IMG/VR virus record: IMGVR_UViG_3300048837_000495
Coordinates: 1 to 59,151 of that record
Reading direction: 5' to 3' (one strand)
DNA length: 59,151 nucleotides
Source of the DNA: a virus
The notes beneath the pieces were generated by a model. That model had not been told where the DNA came from. It saw only the letters and a list, made by a program, of their open reading frames with translations, and made no database searches. Made by a program: the position numbers and the translations under genes. Position 1 is the first letter of the stretch; every line of letters starts with the position of its first letter. Shown here piece after piece: positions 7,108 through 16,109 of the stretch.

Positions 7108-7965
7108 ATGACTTGGTCAGCGGAGCAGGTAGAAGAAACAGTTGTTTCTCTGAAAATCGGGGCGCAGCGCGTTAAGAGCTGGGAACAGTGGGTGCTGCTT
7201 ACCTCCGATGTTCATCTTGACAATCCTCTATGTAACAGGCAGCTTTACAAAAAACATCTCGAGCAGGCCAAGGAGCGCAATGCTCCTGTTTTTGATTTCG
7301 GCGACTTCTTCTGCGCCATGCAAGGGAGAAAAGACCCACGGCATGAGAAAGGACATGTTCGACCGGAGAACAACACCGGCGATTATTACGGCTCCCTTGT
7401 TCGTGGAAACTACGAGTTTATCTCGCCATATTCGCAACTTATGGCGCTGCTCTGTAAGGGAAACCACGAAAGTTCGATTCTCAAACACAGCGAGATAGAC
7501 TTAACGCGGGCCATAGTTGACAGAATAAACGACAAAGGCGGAAGCGCACTGGTTGGAGGATACCGTGGGTGGGTATTATTTAGGATTACTAGCGGGCGGC
7601 ACCAGCAAACTTTTCGCATGTATTATACTCACGGATCTGGCGGAAGCGCTCCAGTTACAAAAGGTGTAATTAGAACGAATCGAAGAGCTTCGTTCATCGA
7701 CGCTGACATAATTGTAGGTGGACATATTCATGAGTCGTGGGCGCTTGAGTTGTGCCGCGTAGGAGTTAATGAGGCCGGTAGAGAAGGAGTAACCGACCAA
7801 CTTCATTTATGCGTTTCTACATACAAGGAAGAGTTTAAGCACACGGGCACAGGGTTTCATCACGAAAAAGAAGGTGCGCCAAAGCCACTCGGTGGGTGGT
7901 GGCTACGGTTCTTTTGGGATGCACAGAAGGGTAAGTTTGGCTACGAGTACATGCGAGCAAAGTGA
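7108..7965 (+). CDS. calcineurin-like metallophosphoesterase
   Basis: 285 residues with the ordered metal-binding motifs of the superfamily: D34-VH36 (motif I), GDFF (motif II, about 65-68), GNHES (motif III, about 119-123), YTHGSGG and GGHIHE (motifs IV-V). These coordinate two metal ions for phosphoester hydrolysis. It lies 2 bp after the endolysin and overlaps the terminase start by 4 bp. Similar stand-alone phosphoesterases are often next to terminase genes in podovirus-like phages; the substrate (DNA ends, nucleotides or RNA) is not known. Confidence 0.85.
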   Translation: MTWSAEQVEETVVSLKIGAQRVKSWEQWVLLTSDVHLDNPLCNRQLYKKHLEQAKERNAPVFDFGDFFCAMQGRKDPRHEKGHVRPENNTGDYYGSLVRGNYEFISPYSQLMALLCKGNHESSILKHSEIDLTRAIVDRINDKGGSALVGGYRGWVLFRITSGRHQQTFRMYYTHGSGGSAPVTKGVIRTNRRASFIDADIIVGGHIHESWALELCRVGVNEAGREGVTDQLHLCVSTYKEEFKHTGTGFHHEKEGAPKPLGGWWLRFFWDAQKGKFGYEYMRAK

Positions 7966-10394
7966 AAACTATTGATTTCAACTATAAAGCCCCGCGAGTA
8001 GTAGGCCAGTTCATGCGCTCTGATGCCGAGTTTAAGGCCATACTCGGACCGTTCGGATCGGGGAAGAGCGTAGGGTGCTGCGTTGAAATCCTTAGACGGT
8101 GCGCACAGCAGCGCAAAGCGCCTGACGGTTTTCGCTATAGTAGATGGGTTGTTATTAGGAACGTCAACCAGCAGTTGAAGGACACCACTCTCAAGACCTG
8201 GTTTCAGTGGATAAAGCCTGGCGTGCTTGGGTACTGGAAAGTTACCGACATGACGTTCTACCTTGAGTTCAACGATGTCAAAGCCGAAATCCTTTTCCGC
8301 GCCCTGGACACGCCCGAGGACGTGCAGAAAGTTCTCTCCTTGGAGATTACCGGGGCCTGGCTAAACGAGTGCCAGTTCATTCCTCGGGAGATCGTAGAGG
8401 GCCTCCAGGGGCGCCTCAAGCGGTATCCCTCGCAAGAGATGGGCGGGTCGAACTATTGGATGCTCATAGCCGATACCAACCCGCCGGCGATCGACACGTA
8501 CTGGCACCGGGTATTCGAGCATCTCCCGATCGACGAGGGCGATGAGAACTCGGTTGTCGAGTGCGACACTTTCAAGCAGCCGTCCGGTCTTGCGCCCGAC
8601 GCGGACAACAAAGAAAACCTCCCGGCGGATTATTATGAGAAGCTGGCAAAGGGGAAATCGAAAGTATTCATTGATGCTTCCGTTCATGCCAAGTATCCGC
8701 CGAGCCAGGCCGGCAAGCCGGTGTATCATGCGACGTTCGATAGGAGCGTGCATGTCTCACCAACACCGCTGCCAATAAACCCGTATCTACCTGTAATTGT
8801 TGGCCAAGATTTCGGGCTTTGCTACGATGACAAAACAGAAGTATTAACTTCTTCTGGGTGGAAGCTGTTTAAGGACGTGTTAGACACAGATACAGTCGCT
8901 ACAAGGAACCCGGTTACTAAAAAACTCGAATACACCGGCATCAATTTCAAAGTAGAACGTAAGTACACTGGAAAGCTAATAGGATGGAGCAGCACCGAGG
9001 TTGATTTCTTAGTTACTCCAGAGCATAGGGTTCCATACACAAGGAGAGACTACCCAGACAACGTGTTGTTTGCTGAGGCATCATGGATAGCAAATAATAT
9101 GACAAAGCATTTGTTTGTAGACTTGGTTTCTACGTGGGAAGGAAAATCATTTACGCCTCCATGCGGTATGAGTATGGAGGTGTATGCTGAGTTGTGTGGA
9201 TGGCTCGCTAGCGATGGTAATTTTGAACTTGGAACAACTAGATTTTGTGTAGCTCAAGTGAAAGAGCACAACGATTTGACAGCGTTACTTGCAAAGACTC
9301 CATTTACATGGAACGCCTCTGATATTAGATACCGCGCATCTAATGAAGAGTTTTACAATCACTTCGTTTCTAAGTGGGGACGTACTAAAACAGAACGTAT
9401 AATATCCGATGAGATAAGGTTTGCTCCTAAAGAAATCATAGAAGTGTTTTTGAAAGCCTTTACTCGCGGAGACGGACACATCCGAGTACGCGCTAACGGA
9501 GCTACTGAGTGGACGATATTTGCAAACAACTACGAGCTGGCCGGAGGGTTACAAGAATTAGCACAAAAATGCGGTAAAAACTCATCTGTACGTATTCAGC
9601 GAGGCCAGGTGTCTTTGCTCGATACTGGACGCGAGATTATTTCTAATGACGGCTACGTAGTAACTATAAAGCAACGAGCTAAAAGAGCGGAGTTATTAAA
9701 GCGCAATTATGTGGAATGCGACTATGATGGTATGATATACTGTCTAAACGTACCATACCACACACTTTACATAAGGCGTAATGGAAAGCCGTCCTGGAAC
9801 GGGAATACTCCTGCTGGTCTGTGGATGCAGATGCAGGAAAACGGCAGGATTTACATTCTGCGGGAGACGCCGGCGTTTGACATGGGGACCAAGCGGTACA
9901 TCCGCTTAAAGTTTAGGCCCATGCACATGACGACGTTTCCTCTTAACCCGATTATTGTCATAGGCGACCCATCTGGGACACGGCGGGCCGATTCGGACGA
10001 AGGGACGAGTTTCAAGGAGTTCAAGGACGCTGGGTATATAGCCAAACCGGCGGCGACAAACGACCCGGAAGTACGAATTAAAGTTCTCGACGAGCTTTTT
10101 TCTTTATTTCCAGATAGAGCACCGGCTATACTTATTGACCCATCGTGCAAAAATTTCATTCAGGCAATGTCTTCTGGCTACCGATACCCGAGGAAAAAGA
10201 TGTCGGTTGCCGAGGACTATGGAGACAAGCCGGAGAAAAACTCGTTCTCGCATCTTGTTGAGGGCGGGCAATATGGGGCGATGTTTCTCACTGGGAAGCG
10301 CTACGACCCGTCCGATTACGTTGTCTATGATGAGGGGTTCAATCCCCTTGCAAACCGAACCTCTTATCGCCCGGCTCAACGGGAAGGCTATTAA
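7962..10394 (+). CDS. terL: terminase large subunit containing an intein
   Basis: 810 codons; removing the intein (residues 287-615) leaves a 481-residue terminase of normal size. The N-terminal ATPase has a Walker A (G29-PFGSGKS36) and a Walker B-like ITGAWLNE. The C-terminal RNase H-like nuclease has VIVGQDFG split from TPAGLW by the intein, then IVIGDPSG and ILIDPSCKNF. It pumps DNA into the procapsid and cuts concatemers, working with the small subunit and portal. It starts at a GTG overlapping the phosphoesterase stop. Without splicing the nuclease active site is broken, so packaging depends on intein removal. Confidence 0.92.
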   Translation: MKTIDFNYKAPRVVGQFMRSDAEFKAILGPFGSGKSVGCCVEILRRCAQQRKAPDGFRYSRWVVIRNVNQQLKDTTLKTWFQWIKPGVLGYWKVTDMTFYLEFNDVKAEILFRALDTPEDVQKVLSLEITGAWLNECQFIPREIVEGLQGRLKRYPSQEMGGSNYWMLIADTNPPAIDTYWHRVFEHLPIDEGDENSVVECDTFKQPSGLAPDADNKENLPADYYEKLAKGKSKVFIDASVHAKYPPSQAGKPVYHATFDRSVHVSPTPLPINPYLPVIVGQDFGLCYDDKTEVLTSSGWKLFKDVLDTDTVATRNPVTKKLEYTGINFKVERKYTGKLIGWSSTEVDFLVTPEHRVPYTRRDYPDNVLFAEASWIANNMTKHLFVDLVSTWEGKSFTPPCGMSMEVYAELCGWLASDGNFELGTTRFCVAQVKEHNDLTALLAKTPFTWNASDIRYRASNEEFYNHFVSKWGRTKTERIISDEIRFAPKEIIEVFLKAFTRGDGHIRVRANGATEWTIFANNYELAGGLQELAQKCGKNSSVRIQRGQVSLLDTGREIISNDGYVVTIKQRAKRAELLKRNYVECDYDGMIYCLNVPYHTLYIRRNGKPSWNGNTPAGLWMQMQENGRIYILRETPAFDMGTKRYIRLKFRPMHMTTFPLNPIIVIGDPSGTRRADSDEGTSFKEFKDAGYIAKPAATNDPEVRIKVLDELFSLFPDRAPAILIDPSCKNFIQAMSSGYRYPRKKMSVAEDYGDKPEKNSFSHLVEGGQYGAMFLTGKRYDPSDYVVYDEGFNPLANRTSYRPAQREGY
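8820..9806 (+). mobile_element. LAGLIDADG-type intein inside terL
   Basis: 329 residues in frame, from Cys287 (CYDDKTEVLTSSGW, block A) to Asn615 (RRNGKPSWNGN), followed by Thr as the +1 extein residue. Block B is TPEHRVPY, blocks C and E are CGWLASDGNF and FLKAFTRGDGHI (the two LAGLIDADG-like helices with Asp metal ligands), and block F is VPYHTLYIRRNG. The penultimate His of block G is Gly here. The extein joins as DFGL-TPAG. The DNA is clearly more AT-rich than the flanking terL, a sign of separate origin. Confidence 0.9.
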
Positions 10395-12446
10395 ATGGAT
10401 ACCAGACCGGAAGAACTCGCCAAACTTGGATCGCACCTGAAAGGCACCCTCAAGCAGTTCATTACTGACCGCGAGCCGTTCGAGCGGCAGTGGCTTGTCA
10501 ATCTGCGGCAGTACCTCGGGCAGTATGACCCAGAGGTCAAGGCCTTGATCCCGGAAGAGCGCAGTCATGTCTACCCGAGGGACACCAGGGTTAAGGTAAA
10601 GGGCGGCGTGGCGAAGATGATGGAGATGATGTTTCCGAGCCAGGAGCGCAACTGGAGCCTGTCCGTTTCCCCAAATCCGTCCATTCCCAAAGAGGCGCTC
10701 GAGGCTATCCTCGCCGAGTTGCAGTTGCAGAGCGAAGGGCAGCAGGTTCCGAGCGAAGCGATCGAGCGGGCTGTGAGAGCCTTTGCCGAGGAGCGAAAGA
10801 ATAGGATGGAGGCCGAGATAGCCGACCAGCTCTCGGACGCCGCCATCGACTATCCGCAGCTCTGCAAGAAGGTAGTGCGAAGCGGGTATCTATTCGGCCC
10901 GGGTATCGTCCGTTGCCCAATGGTGCGCACCCAGAAAGACCGCGTCTGGGAGATCAACCCGAAAACCGGCCAGTACGAGGCGAAAGTCGTCACCAAACGC
11001 AGGCCGTACCCAGAGTATGTGCGGATCTGGGACTTCTACCCAGACCTCTCGGCGAAATCATGGGAAGACCAAGAGATGATGTTCGAGCGGTTCGTGCTTA
11101 CCAGACACAATTTTCGCAAACTCGCCAAGCGCGGCGATTTCCTTTCCGACGCGGTTCGGCAGTACCTTCGAGAGCATCCGACCGGTAACTATGTCGCCAA
11201 AACTTATGAGACGGATCTCCAAGTTCTGGCAAAAACCACGAATCTTGCGGAGCGCACTTCCAGACGTTACGAGCTGTACCGTGGTCTTGGGTTTGTTTCC
11301 GCGCACGATTTGCAGAAAGTCGGCGTTGAGGTAAAGGAATCCGAGCTTGACGAGGACATTTTGGCCGATCTGTGGTTCATCGACGATGTTGTAATCAAGG
11401 CCGAGAAGGCTGCTTTCGGTGACCGCCCGAGCGACCAGTATCATGCCTTCATCTACACCGAGGACGAGGACAGCGGGCTCACTGGCGTCGGGCTGCCGGA
11501 GGAAGTTCGTGATTCGCAGATGTCGCTTTGTGCTTCGACCCGGGCTTTGATGGATAACATGGCGGCGACTGCCGGCCCGATTATCGAGGTCAACAAGAGC
11601 TTGCTCCCAATAGGAAGAAAGTCGATCGGTCCTATTCACGCATTCATGACGATCGAGCGGGAGGGCGACGGGATCGACGCACAGTATCAGGCGGTGCGAG
11701 CTATCGTAACCGAGTCTCACATCGGGGAAATCCTTAGCGTTATCCAGACACTTCGGCAGCAGCTTGACATTGAGAGCAACTTGCCGGCGTTCACGATGGG
11801 CGGGGTGCAGCAGCCGCTCGGTGAGGCGTTCAGGACCAGCAACAATATGTCGATGATGATGGGCGGGGCCAACATGGTGACGAAGGACACCGTTCGAGCC
11901 TTCGACAAGTTCACCGCCAGCGTCATCAATGCCATGCTGCGCTGGAACATGGAGTTCAACCCCGACGAGAAGTTGAAAGGAGACTACCAAGCGTTGGCAA
12001 AAGGTAACATCTCACTTGTGGCCAAGGAAGTCCGTGGCGCGGCGCTCGACCAGTTCGTGATGACGCTAACTCCCGAGGAGCGCATTATCCTTGACACCTA
12101 CGGGCTTCTTGTGGATCGTTTGAAAGCGAGGGATTTGCCGACTGACCGACTGCTTCCCGAGGGGGAAGCCAGGGCTGCCATCGAGAACATGCGAGCGGCA
12201 CAGGCGCAGGCCGCACAGGTCGAGCAGGGACTTACCCAGGCCAAGACCCAGCAGTCGACGGCGTCGGCAGAGAAAGCCTTGGTTGAGGCGCAGAAAACAT
12301 CCTTGACGACTGAGGCAGTTATCCAGGAGATGCTGTCTCGCGTTGAAGCAAACCTTGCGCTGGCTCAAGCAAGCGATGACAAAACGCAACTCGAGAACCT
12401 GCGTATGCTTCTTGAGACGGCGACGAAGAAGGAGCAACCACAATGA
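10395..12446 (+). CDS. portal protein (head-tail connector)
   Basis: 683 residues, beginning right after the terminase stop. The order terL-portal-scaffold-capsid and the N-terminus (REPFERQWLVNLRQYLGQYDPEVKALIPEERSHVYPRDTRVKVK) fit the long portal family of T7/N4-like and related phages. The dodecameric portal forms the DNA channel, docks the terminase and seeds head assembly. The middle has FIYTEDEDSGLTGVGLPEEVRDSQ, typical of the crown/clip region. The C-terminal about 90 residues (AQAQAAQVEQGLTQAKTQQS...) are a Gln/Ala-rich helix expected to form the barrel inside the head. It is longer than the T7 portal. Confidence 0.85.
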   Translation: MDTRPEELAKLGSHLKGTLKQFITDREPFERQWLVNLRQYLGQYDPEVKALIPEERSHVYPRDTRVKVKGGVAKMMEMMFPSQERNWSLSVSPNPSIPKEALEAILAELQLQSEGQQVPSEAIERAVRAFAEERKNRMEAEIADQLSDAAIDYPQLCKKVVRSGYLFGPGIVRCPMVRTQKDRVWEINPKTGQYEAKVVTKRRPYPEYVRIWDFYPDLSAKSWEDQEMMFERFVLTRHNFRKLAKRGDFLSDAVRQYLREHPTGNYVAKTYETDLQVLAKTTNLAERTSRRYELYRGLGFVSAHDLQKVGVEVKESELDEDILADLWFIDDVVIKAEKAAFGDRPSDQYHAFIYTEDEDSGLTGVGLPEEVRDSQMSLCASTRALMDNMAATAGPIIEVNKSLLPIGRKSIGPIHAFMTIEREGDGIDAQYQAVRAIVTESHIGEILSVIQTLRQQLDIESNLPAFTMGGVQQPLGEAFRTSNNMSMMMGGANMVTKDTVRAFDKFTASVINAMLRWNMEFNPDEKLKGDYQALAKGNISLVAKEVRGAALDQFVMTLTPEERIILDTYGLLVDRLKARDLPTDRLLPEGEARAAIENMRAAQAQAAQVEQGLTQAKTQQSTASAEKALVEAQKTSLTTEAVIQEMLSRVEANLALAQASDDKTQLENLRMLLETATKKEQPQ

Positions 12447-12637
12447 GAGAGCGCGAGCCAGAAATACTTGAGCGGTTAAAGCCGCACCAGGAGGCCACAC
12501 AGTTGTTCTCTGAGCTGCTTGCCATTAGACGCGAGCGGCACCGCGACAAGCTCGAGAAGGGCGAGGATAACGAAGTTCGCGGACGAGCGAAAGAATGTAA
12601 GGATCTGTTACAATTATTAGTTGACTCGTCTGAGTAA
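12443..12637 (+). CDS. small head-module protein
   Basis: 64 residues, highly charged and helical (MREREPEILERLKPHQEATQ..., ending LLQLLVDSSE). It overlaps the portal stop by 4 bp. Many phages of this type have a small helical protein between portal and scaffold; the function is unknown. The promoter for the scaffold gene lies inside its last codons and stop (12621-12649). Confidence 0.65.
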   Translation: MREREPEILERLKPHQEATQLFSELLAIRRERHRDKLEKGEDNEVRGRAKECKDLLQLLVDSSE

Positions 12638-12649
12638 ATTTGTTACACT
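12621..12649 (+). promoter_or_regulatory. sigma70-type promoter for scaffold and capsid genes
   Basis: TTGACT (12621-12626), 17-bp spacer, TACACT (12644-12649): the best plus-strand match here to the host consensus. The start point would be near 12657, followed by a GGGGGA ribosome site and the scaffold ATG at 12674. An extra promoter before scaffold and capsid would raise expression of the two most abundant head proteins. Confidence 0.7.
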
Positions 12650-12673
12650 ATGGAATAAACTTGGGGGAATCTC

Positions 12674-13636
12674 ATGAGCGAAGTGACCAACGATGCAGGA
12701 TTGACAGACGACGCCTTCGATTTGGCGTTTGAAGCCGCGCTGGCGGAACCGGAAACTCCAGGAGCCGAGGACGCCTCGGTTCAGGACGAAGCCGCCGCTG
12801 CCAACGGGCAGGCCGATAACGACGCGGCCGGTGCTGACGCCGACGCTGATAAAGAAAAAGCCGATGCGGATGCTGCCGCCAAAGCGGAAGCCGACGCTGC
12901 CGTCGCCGCTAAGGCCGCGGCCGATGCCGAGGTTGCAAAAACTGAGGCTGCTAAAGCCGCACCTCCTTCTCCCGCCCAAAAAAAGCCCGCTGTTGACCCG
13001 GCTGCCGAAGCCGCGGCTAAAGCGAAGAAGGAGGCTGATGACGCCGAGGCAAAGCGCCTTGCCGACGAGGCAAGGGCGAAAGAGGCCTATACCGAGGACG
13101 AGATCGCGGCAGTCAACGAGACGGCTACCAACTTCCCGGAAGTGGCCAAAGCCCTCAAGGCGGTTGAGCGAGTGGCGTTTGTGAAGGCCGAGAACGCCTT
13201 CAATGCCAAGCTCGCCGAGATGGCCGCGCAATTCGCCCAGCAGATCGCTCCGCTTACCAGTGTCGTGCAGCGCACTGCCCAGAATGAACATGAGGCCGCT
13301 ATTCTCAAGGTCCATCCCGACGCATTTACCATCTTACCGCAAGTTGAGCAGTGGGCAGAGACTCAACCCAGTATTCTCAAGAACGCATACAACGCGGTGC
13401 TTGATAAAGGAAGCACCCAAGACATAATCGAGCTGTTCACCGTGTATAAGGAAGCGACCAAAGCGGTTACGCCGCCGGCCGCTCCAGCGGTTGACGAAGC
13501 AGCGAAGCAGCAGGAAGTTGAAAAGCAAAAACGGCTTGAAGCGCAGGAAGGTGTGCGGGGGAGAAACACCAGCGGGCGGGCCACAGTAGACCCCGACGAT
13601 TTTGACGGGGCCTTTGAAAAGTTCGCCGCAGCATAA
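12674..13636 (+). CDS. scaffolding protein
   Basis: 320 residues between portal and capsid. The N-terminal half is a very Ala/Asp/Glu/Lys-rich low-complexity helix (residues about 15-145), the middle is helical (VAKALKAVERVAFVKAENAFNAKLAEMAAQFAQQI), and the C-terminus is basic then acidic (VRGRNTSGRATVDPDDFDGAFEKF). Acid-rich, helical, non-catalytic proteins in this position act as internal scaffolds that shape the procapsid and then leave. The assignment rests on composition and position. Confidence 0.8.
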   Translation: MSEVTNDAGLTDDAFDLAFEAALAEPETPGAEDASVQDEAAAANGQADNDAAGADADADKEKADADAAAKAEADAAVAAKAAADAEVAKTEAAKAAPPSPAQKKPAVDPAAEAAAKAKKEADDAEAKRLADEARAKEAYTEDEIAAVNETATNFPEVAKALKAVERVAFVKAENAFNAKLAEMAAQFAQQIAPLTSVVQRTAQNEHEAAILKVHPDAFTILPQVEQWAETQPSILKNAYNAVLDKGSTQDIIELFTVYKEATKAVTPPAAPAVDEAAKQQEVEKQKRLEAQEGVRGRNTSGRATVDPDDFDGAFEKFAAA

Positions 13637-13674
13637 GCGTAACGGCGTAACCCAATTGCCACAGGAGGAAAACC

Positions 13675-14682
13675 ATGGCACAAACGACTTATGGGGACAT
13701 CTCCCCCGCAGTAGCAGCAAGTGCGGCCGTCGAAATGCTCAAGCGCGGCCAGCCCAATCTGGTCATCCAGCAGTTTTTGCAGTCCAAGCCGCTCGGCAAA
13801 AACCAGACCGATACCATGAAGTTTCGTCGGTACGAGCGTCTCTCCGCGGCCACCACCGCGCTTACCGAGGGCGTAACCCCGACCGGCAGCACTCCGACCA
13901 AGACCGACTACTCGGCAACTTTGGGGCAGTACGGTGACTTCCTCGAGCTGACCGACAAGATCGCCGACATGCACACCGACCCGGTTCTCAAGGAGTACTC
14001 CGGGATGCTCGGCGAGCAGGCTGCTCTCACCCTGGACACCCTGGCGTTCAATATCTTGAAAGCCGGCACCAACTTGATTCGCGCCAATGGCGCGGCTCGT
14101 ACCGACATCAATACCCCGCTGACTCTCAATCTCCAGCGGAAGGCCGTGCGGGCGCTCAAGCGGCAGTACGGTGAGAAGATTACCTCGAAAATCTCCAGCT
14201 CCGCCAAGTTCAATACCGAGTCCGTGAAGCCGGCCTACATCGGCCTCGTCCACCCCGACATGACCTTCGTCATTCGTGACATGGTAGGGTTCAAGGATGT
14301 CGTCGACTACGGCGGCGGGATGGATATGTACATGGGCGAGATCGGGTCCGTCGAGGAGGTCCGGTATATCGAGTCCACCGTGTTCGCTCCGTGGGCCGAT
14401 GGCGGCGGTGCCAAGGCTGGGTCCGGGACTACCATGATCTCCACCGCAGGCACCCTGGCCGACGTGTACCCGGTCCTGTACCTGGCCCGTGACTGTGCCG
14501 GCGCCGTGGCGCTCAAGGGCGCTAATGCTATCACTCCCGGCGTTCTCAACCCCGGCGTCATGCGCGAAGGCGACCCCCTCGGCCAGCGTGGGTATGTCTC
14601 TTGGAAGACCTACTACACGGCCGTTATCCTCAACCAGTCGTTCATGGTTCGCGTCGAGTGCGCCATCCCCGAGTTGAGCTAA
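13675..14682 (+). CDS. major capsid protein, N4-gp56-like family
   Basis: 335 residues behind a strong ribosome site (AGGAGG). The N-terminus (TYGDISPAVAASAAVEMLKRGQPNLVIQQF) and the following KTDTMKFRRYERL-type strand and ALTEGVTPT loop match the N4-gp56 group of HK97-fold capsid proteins; FVIRDM, YMGEIGSVEEVRYIES and LYLARDCAGAVALKG are the typical A-domain elements. It builds the icosahedral head. The gene has the most regular GC-rich codon use in the window, consistent with high expression. A hairpin follows its stop. Confidence 0.9.
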   Translation: MAQTTYGDISPAVAASAAVEMLKRGQPNLVIQQFLQSKPLGKNQTDTMKFRRYERLSAATTALTEGVTPTGSTPTKTDYSATLGQYGDFLELTDKIADMHTDPVLKEYSGMLGEQAALTLDTLAFNILKAGTNLIRANGAARTDINTPLTLNLQRKAVRALKRQYGEKITSKISSSAKFNTESVKPAYIGLVHPDMTFVIRDMVGFKDVVDYGGGMDMYMGEIGSVEEVRYIESTVFAPWADGGGAKAGSGTTMISTAGTLADVYPVLYLARDCAGAVALKGANAITPGVLNPGVMREGDPLGQRGYVSWKTYYTAVILNQSFMVRVECAIPELS

Positions 14683-14694
14683 CCGATTGACAAT

Positions 14695-14716
14695 GCAGCC
14701 CCTACGCAGGGGCTGC
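14695..14716 (+). terminator. hairpin after the capsid gene
   Basis: A perfect 8-bp stem (GCAGCCCC / GGGGCTGC) with a 6-nt loop, 13 bp after the capsid stop. It is followed by ACTACTTTCTTG rather than a clean T run, so it may be an attenuator or an RNA-stabilising stem rather than a full terminator. Confidence 0.55.
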
Positions 14717-14741
14717 ACTACTTTCTTGCAAGGAGCAAGCT

Positions 14742-15041
14742 ATGGATAAGCAATTCGCCCAAGTAGGCACCGTGACCGTGCCCGACCCGGCAGCCGCAGT
14801 CACCGTCACCCTCGGCTTTCGGCCTCGGTATGTTCGAGCGTTCAGTGTGAACAATCTCGCATCCTACGAGCATTTTTACGGGATGTCCGACGGCACCTCG
14901 CTCGACACTGCCAACCATGCCGATACCCAGATTTCGTTGAACGCCGCCGGCAGCATCACGCTGACCGCCGATGGCTTCACGCTTGGCACTGACATCTGCG
15001 ATACCGCCGCTGACGTGGTTCGCTGGCTGGCAATTCGATAA
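14742..15041 (+). CDS. putative head decoration protein
   Basis: 99 residues, starting after an AAGGAG ribosome site. It is small and all-beta (TVTVPDPAAAVTVTLGFRPRYVRAFSVNN, then SITLTADGFTLGTDI). Directly after the major capsid gene and before a head-fibre-like gene, it fits a small capsid-surface protein. The family is not recognised for certain. It has its own ribosome site and sits between two hairpins, which suggests separate expression control. Confidence 0.55.
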   Translation: MDKQFAQVGTVTVPDPAAAVTVTLGFRPRYVRAFSVNNLASYEHFYGMSDGTSLDTANHADTQISLNAAGSITLTADGFTLGTDICDTAADVVRWLAIR

Positions 15042-15084
15042 CCCCTAGTCCAGGCGGGTATTTCCCTGCCGATAGGAGGAAATG

Positions 15085-15762
15085 ATGAGAGTACGAGAAC
15101 TTAAAGCGGGCCGTATCATCGCCGACGTTATTCAGTCCCATTCCGGTGGAACGCCGGCTATCGGTAACCAGTCCGCGACCGAGCAGGCGTTTCTCGACGG
15201 CGTAACCGCTGGGACCGTAACCGCGTCGAAGGCCGTTGTTGTCGACGCCAACAAGGATGTTTCCAGTTTCCGCAACGTGACTCTGACTGGAAACCTCAAC
15301 CGTACCAGCCAGCAGTTCGTGTTGCCGGCGGCCGGCCTCGCCAAAGTCGGCGCTACTGCTGGGTGGGTGGTCGCCGCCGCAGATAACAAAGCCCTGGTGA
15401 CCTTGCCAGCGAGCCAGACGGCGTCAACCTTGGTGATCCCGGTAACCATCCCGCTCAAGGTCGGCTGGACCATCACCGCTTTCAGCGTCATTGCTCAGAT
15501 CGAGTCGGCTGGCGGGGCCGTTACGCTCGACGCCGATCTGCGAAAACAGACCAACGCTGCTGGCGACCCGACCGATGCCAGTATTGGCGCGATCACTCAG
15601 GTATCGGTGACTGCCGACACCGCGGTTGCTTCGTCCAAGACGCTGGCTACGCCGGAAGTCGTGGCTGCCACCGAGACATTCTACGTGCTCGTAACCGCTA
15701 CCACTGCTGGGTCGACCGACATCGCGTTGCAGGGCATCACGTTGACCGTAACCGAAGTGTAA
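15085..15762 (+). CDS. head fibre-like protein
   Basis: 225 residues from the second of two adjacent ATGs (15082, 15085); the second is better spaced from the AGGAGG site. The segment TVTASKAVVVDANKDVSSFRNVTLTGNLN is the hallmark of many phage head-fibre and virion-surface proteins: a predicted beta-helical piece reading through a K-x-V-x-V-D-x-N-K-D-x-x-x-x-x-N-x-x-x-x-G-x-L pattern. The C-terminal part (residues about 95-225) is a beta-sandwich. It probably decorates the capsid or binds cell surfaces non-specifically. Confidence 0.65.
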   Translation: MRVRELKAGRIIADVIQSHSGGTPAIGNQSATEQAFLDGVTAGTVTASKAVVVDANKDVSSFRNVTLTGNLNRTSQQFVLPAAGLAKVGATAGWVVAAADNKALVTLPASQTASTLVIPVTIPLKVGWTITAFSVIAQIESAGGAVTLDADLRKQTNAAGDPTDASIGAITQVSVTADTAVASSKTLATPEVVAATETFYVLVTATTAGSTDIALQGITLTVTEV

Positions 15763-15775
15763 GTCTCACCCAAGG

Positions 15776-15795
15776 GGAGGGAGTAACTACCCTCC
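15776..15795 (+). terminator. hairpin after the head fibre gene
   Basis: GGAGGG and CCCTCC form a 6-bp GC-rich stem with an 8-nt loop, 13 bp after the fibre stop, followed by TCTTC. It has the position and shape of a weak terminator. It also contains a Shine-Dalgarno-like sequence, but no start codon follows at the right distance. Confidence 0.45.
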
Positions 15796-15831
15796 TCTTC
15801 AATGAGCCTCTACAATAAGGAGACACGGACC

Positions 15832-16092
15832 ATGTATATGAAGCGCATGTTGGAAATAGGGCAGGCAGCCAACGGATATGTTATCGAGTGTCGTGTCCCT
15901 CTCAAGCCAGCCATGAAGAAAGAGGGTAAAGAGCTTGTTGAGTCTTACCCCGGCTCTTGTGAAAAGCAGTATGTTGCCAAAGACGCGAAAGAGGTAAGTG
16001 CCTTGATCGCAAAACTCATGCCAATGCTTGATGACAAGTTCACCAGCGAGGATGAGTTTGACAAGGCTTTTGATGCAGCAGCAGCAGAGTAA
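15832..16092 (+). CDS. hypothetical small head-module protein
   Basis: 86 residues from the ATG at 15832, chosen because AAGGAG lies 9 bp upstream; an ATG at 15802 in the same frame has no ribosome site. The protein (MYMKRMLEIGQAANGYVIECRVPLK..., ending DKAFDAAAAE) has a short beta-strand start and an acidic helical end. Similar small proteins occur between capsid and adaptor genes in related phages. No function can be assigned. Confidence 0.6.
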   Translation: MYMKRMLEIGQAANGYVIECRVPLKPAMKKEGKELVESYPGSCEKQYVAKDAKEVSALIAKLMPMLDDKFTSEDEFDKAFDAAAAE

Positions 16093-16109
16093 CTCGTTAA
16101 GGGGGAACC

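Noticed and set aside
14687-14692. TTGACA after the capsid gene as a promoter
   Set aside because: No -10 at the right distance; the hairpin occupies that place.
13363-14718. 451-codon minus-strand frame opposite the capsid gene
   Set aside because: Mirror of the highly biased capsid codons; the plus-strand capsid and scaffold are certain.
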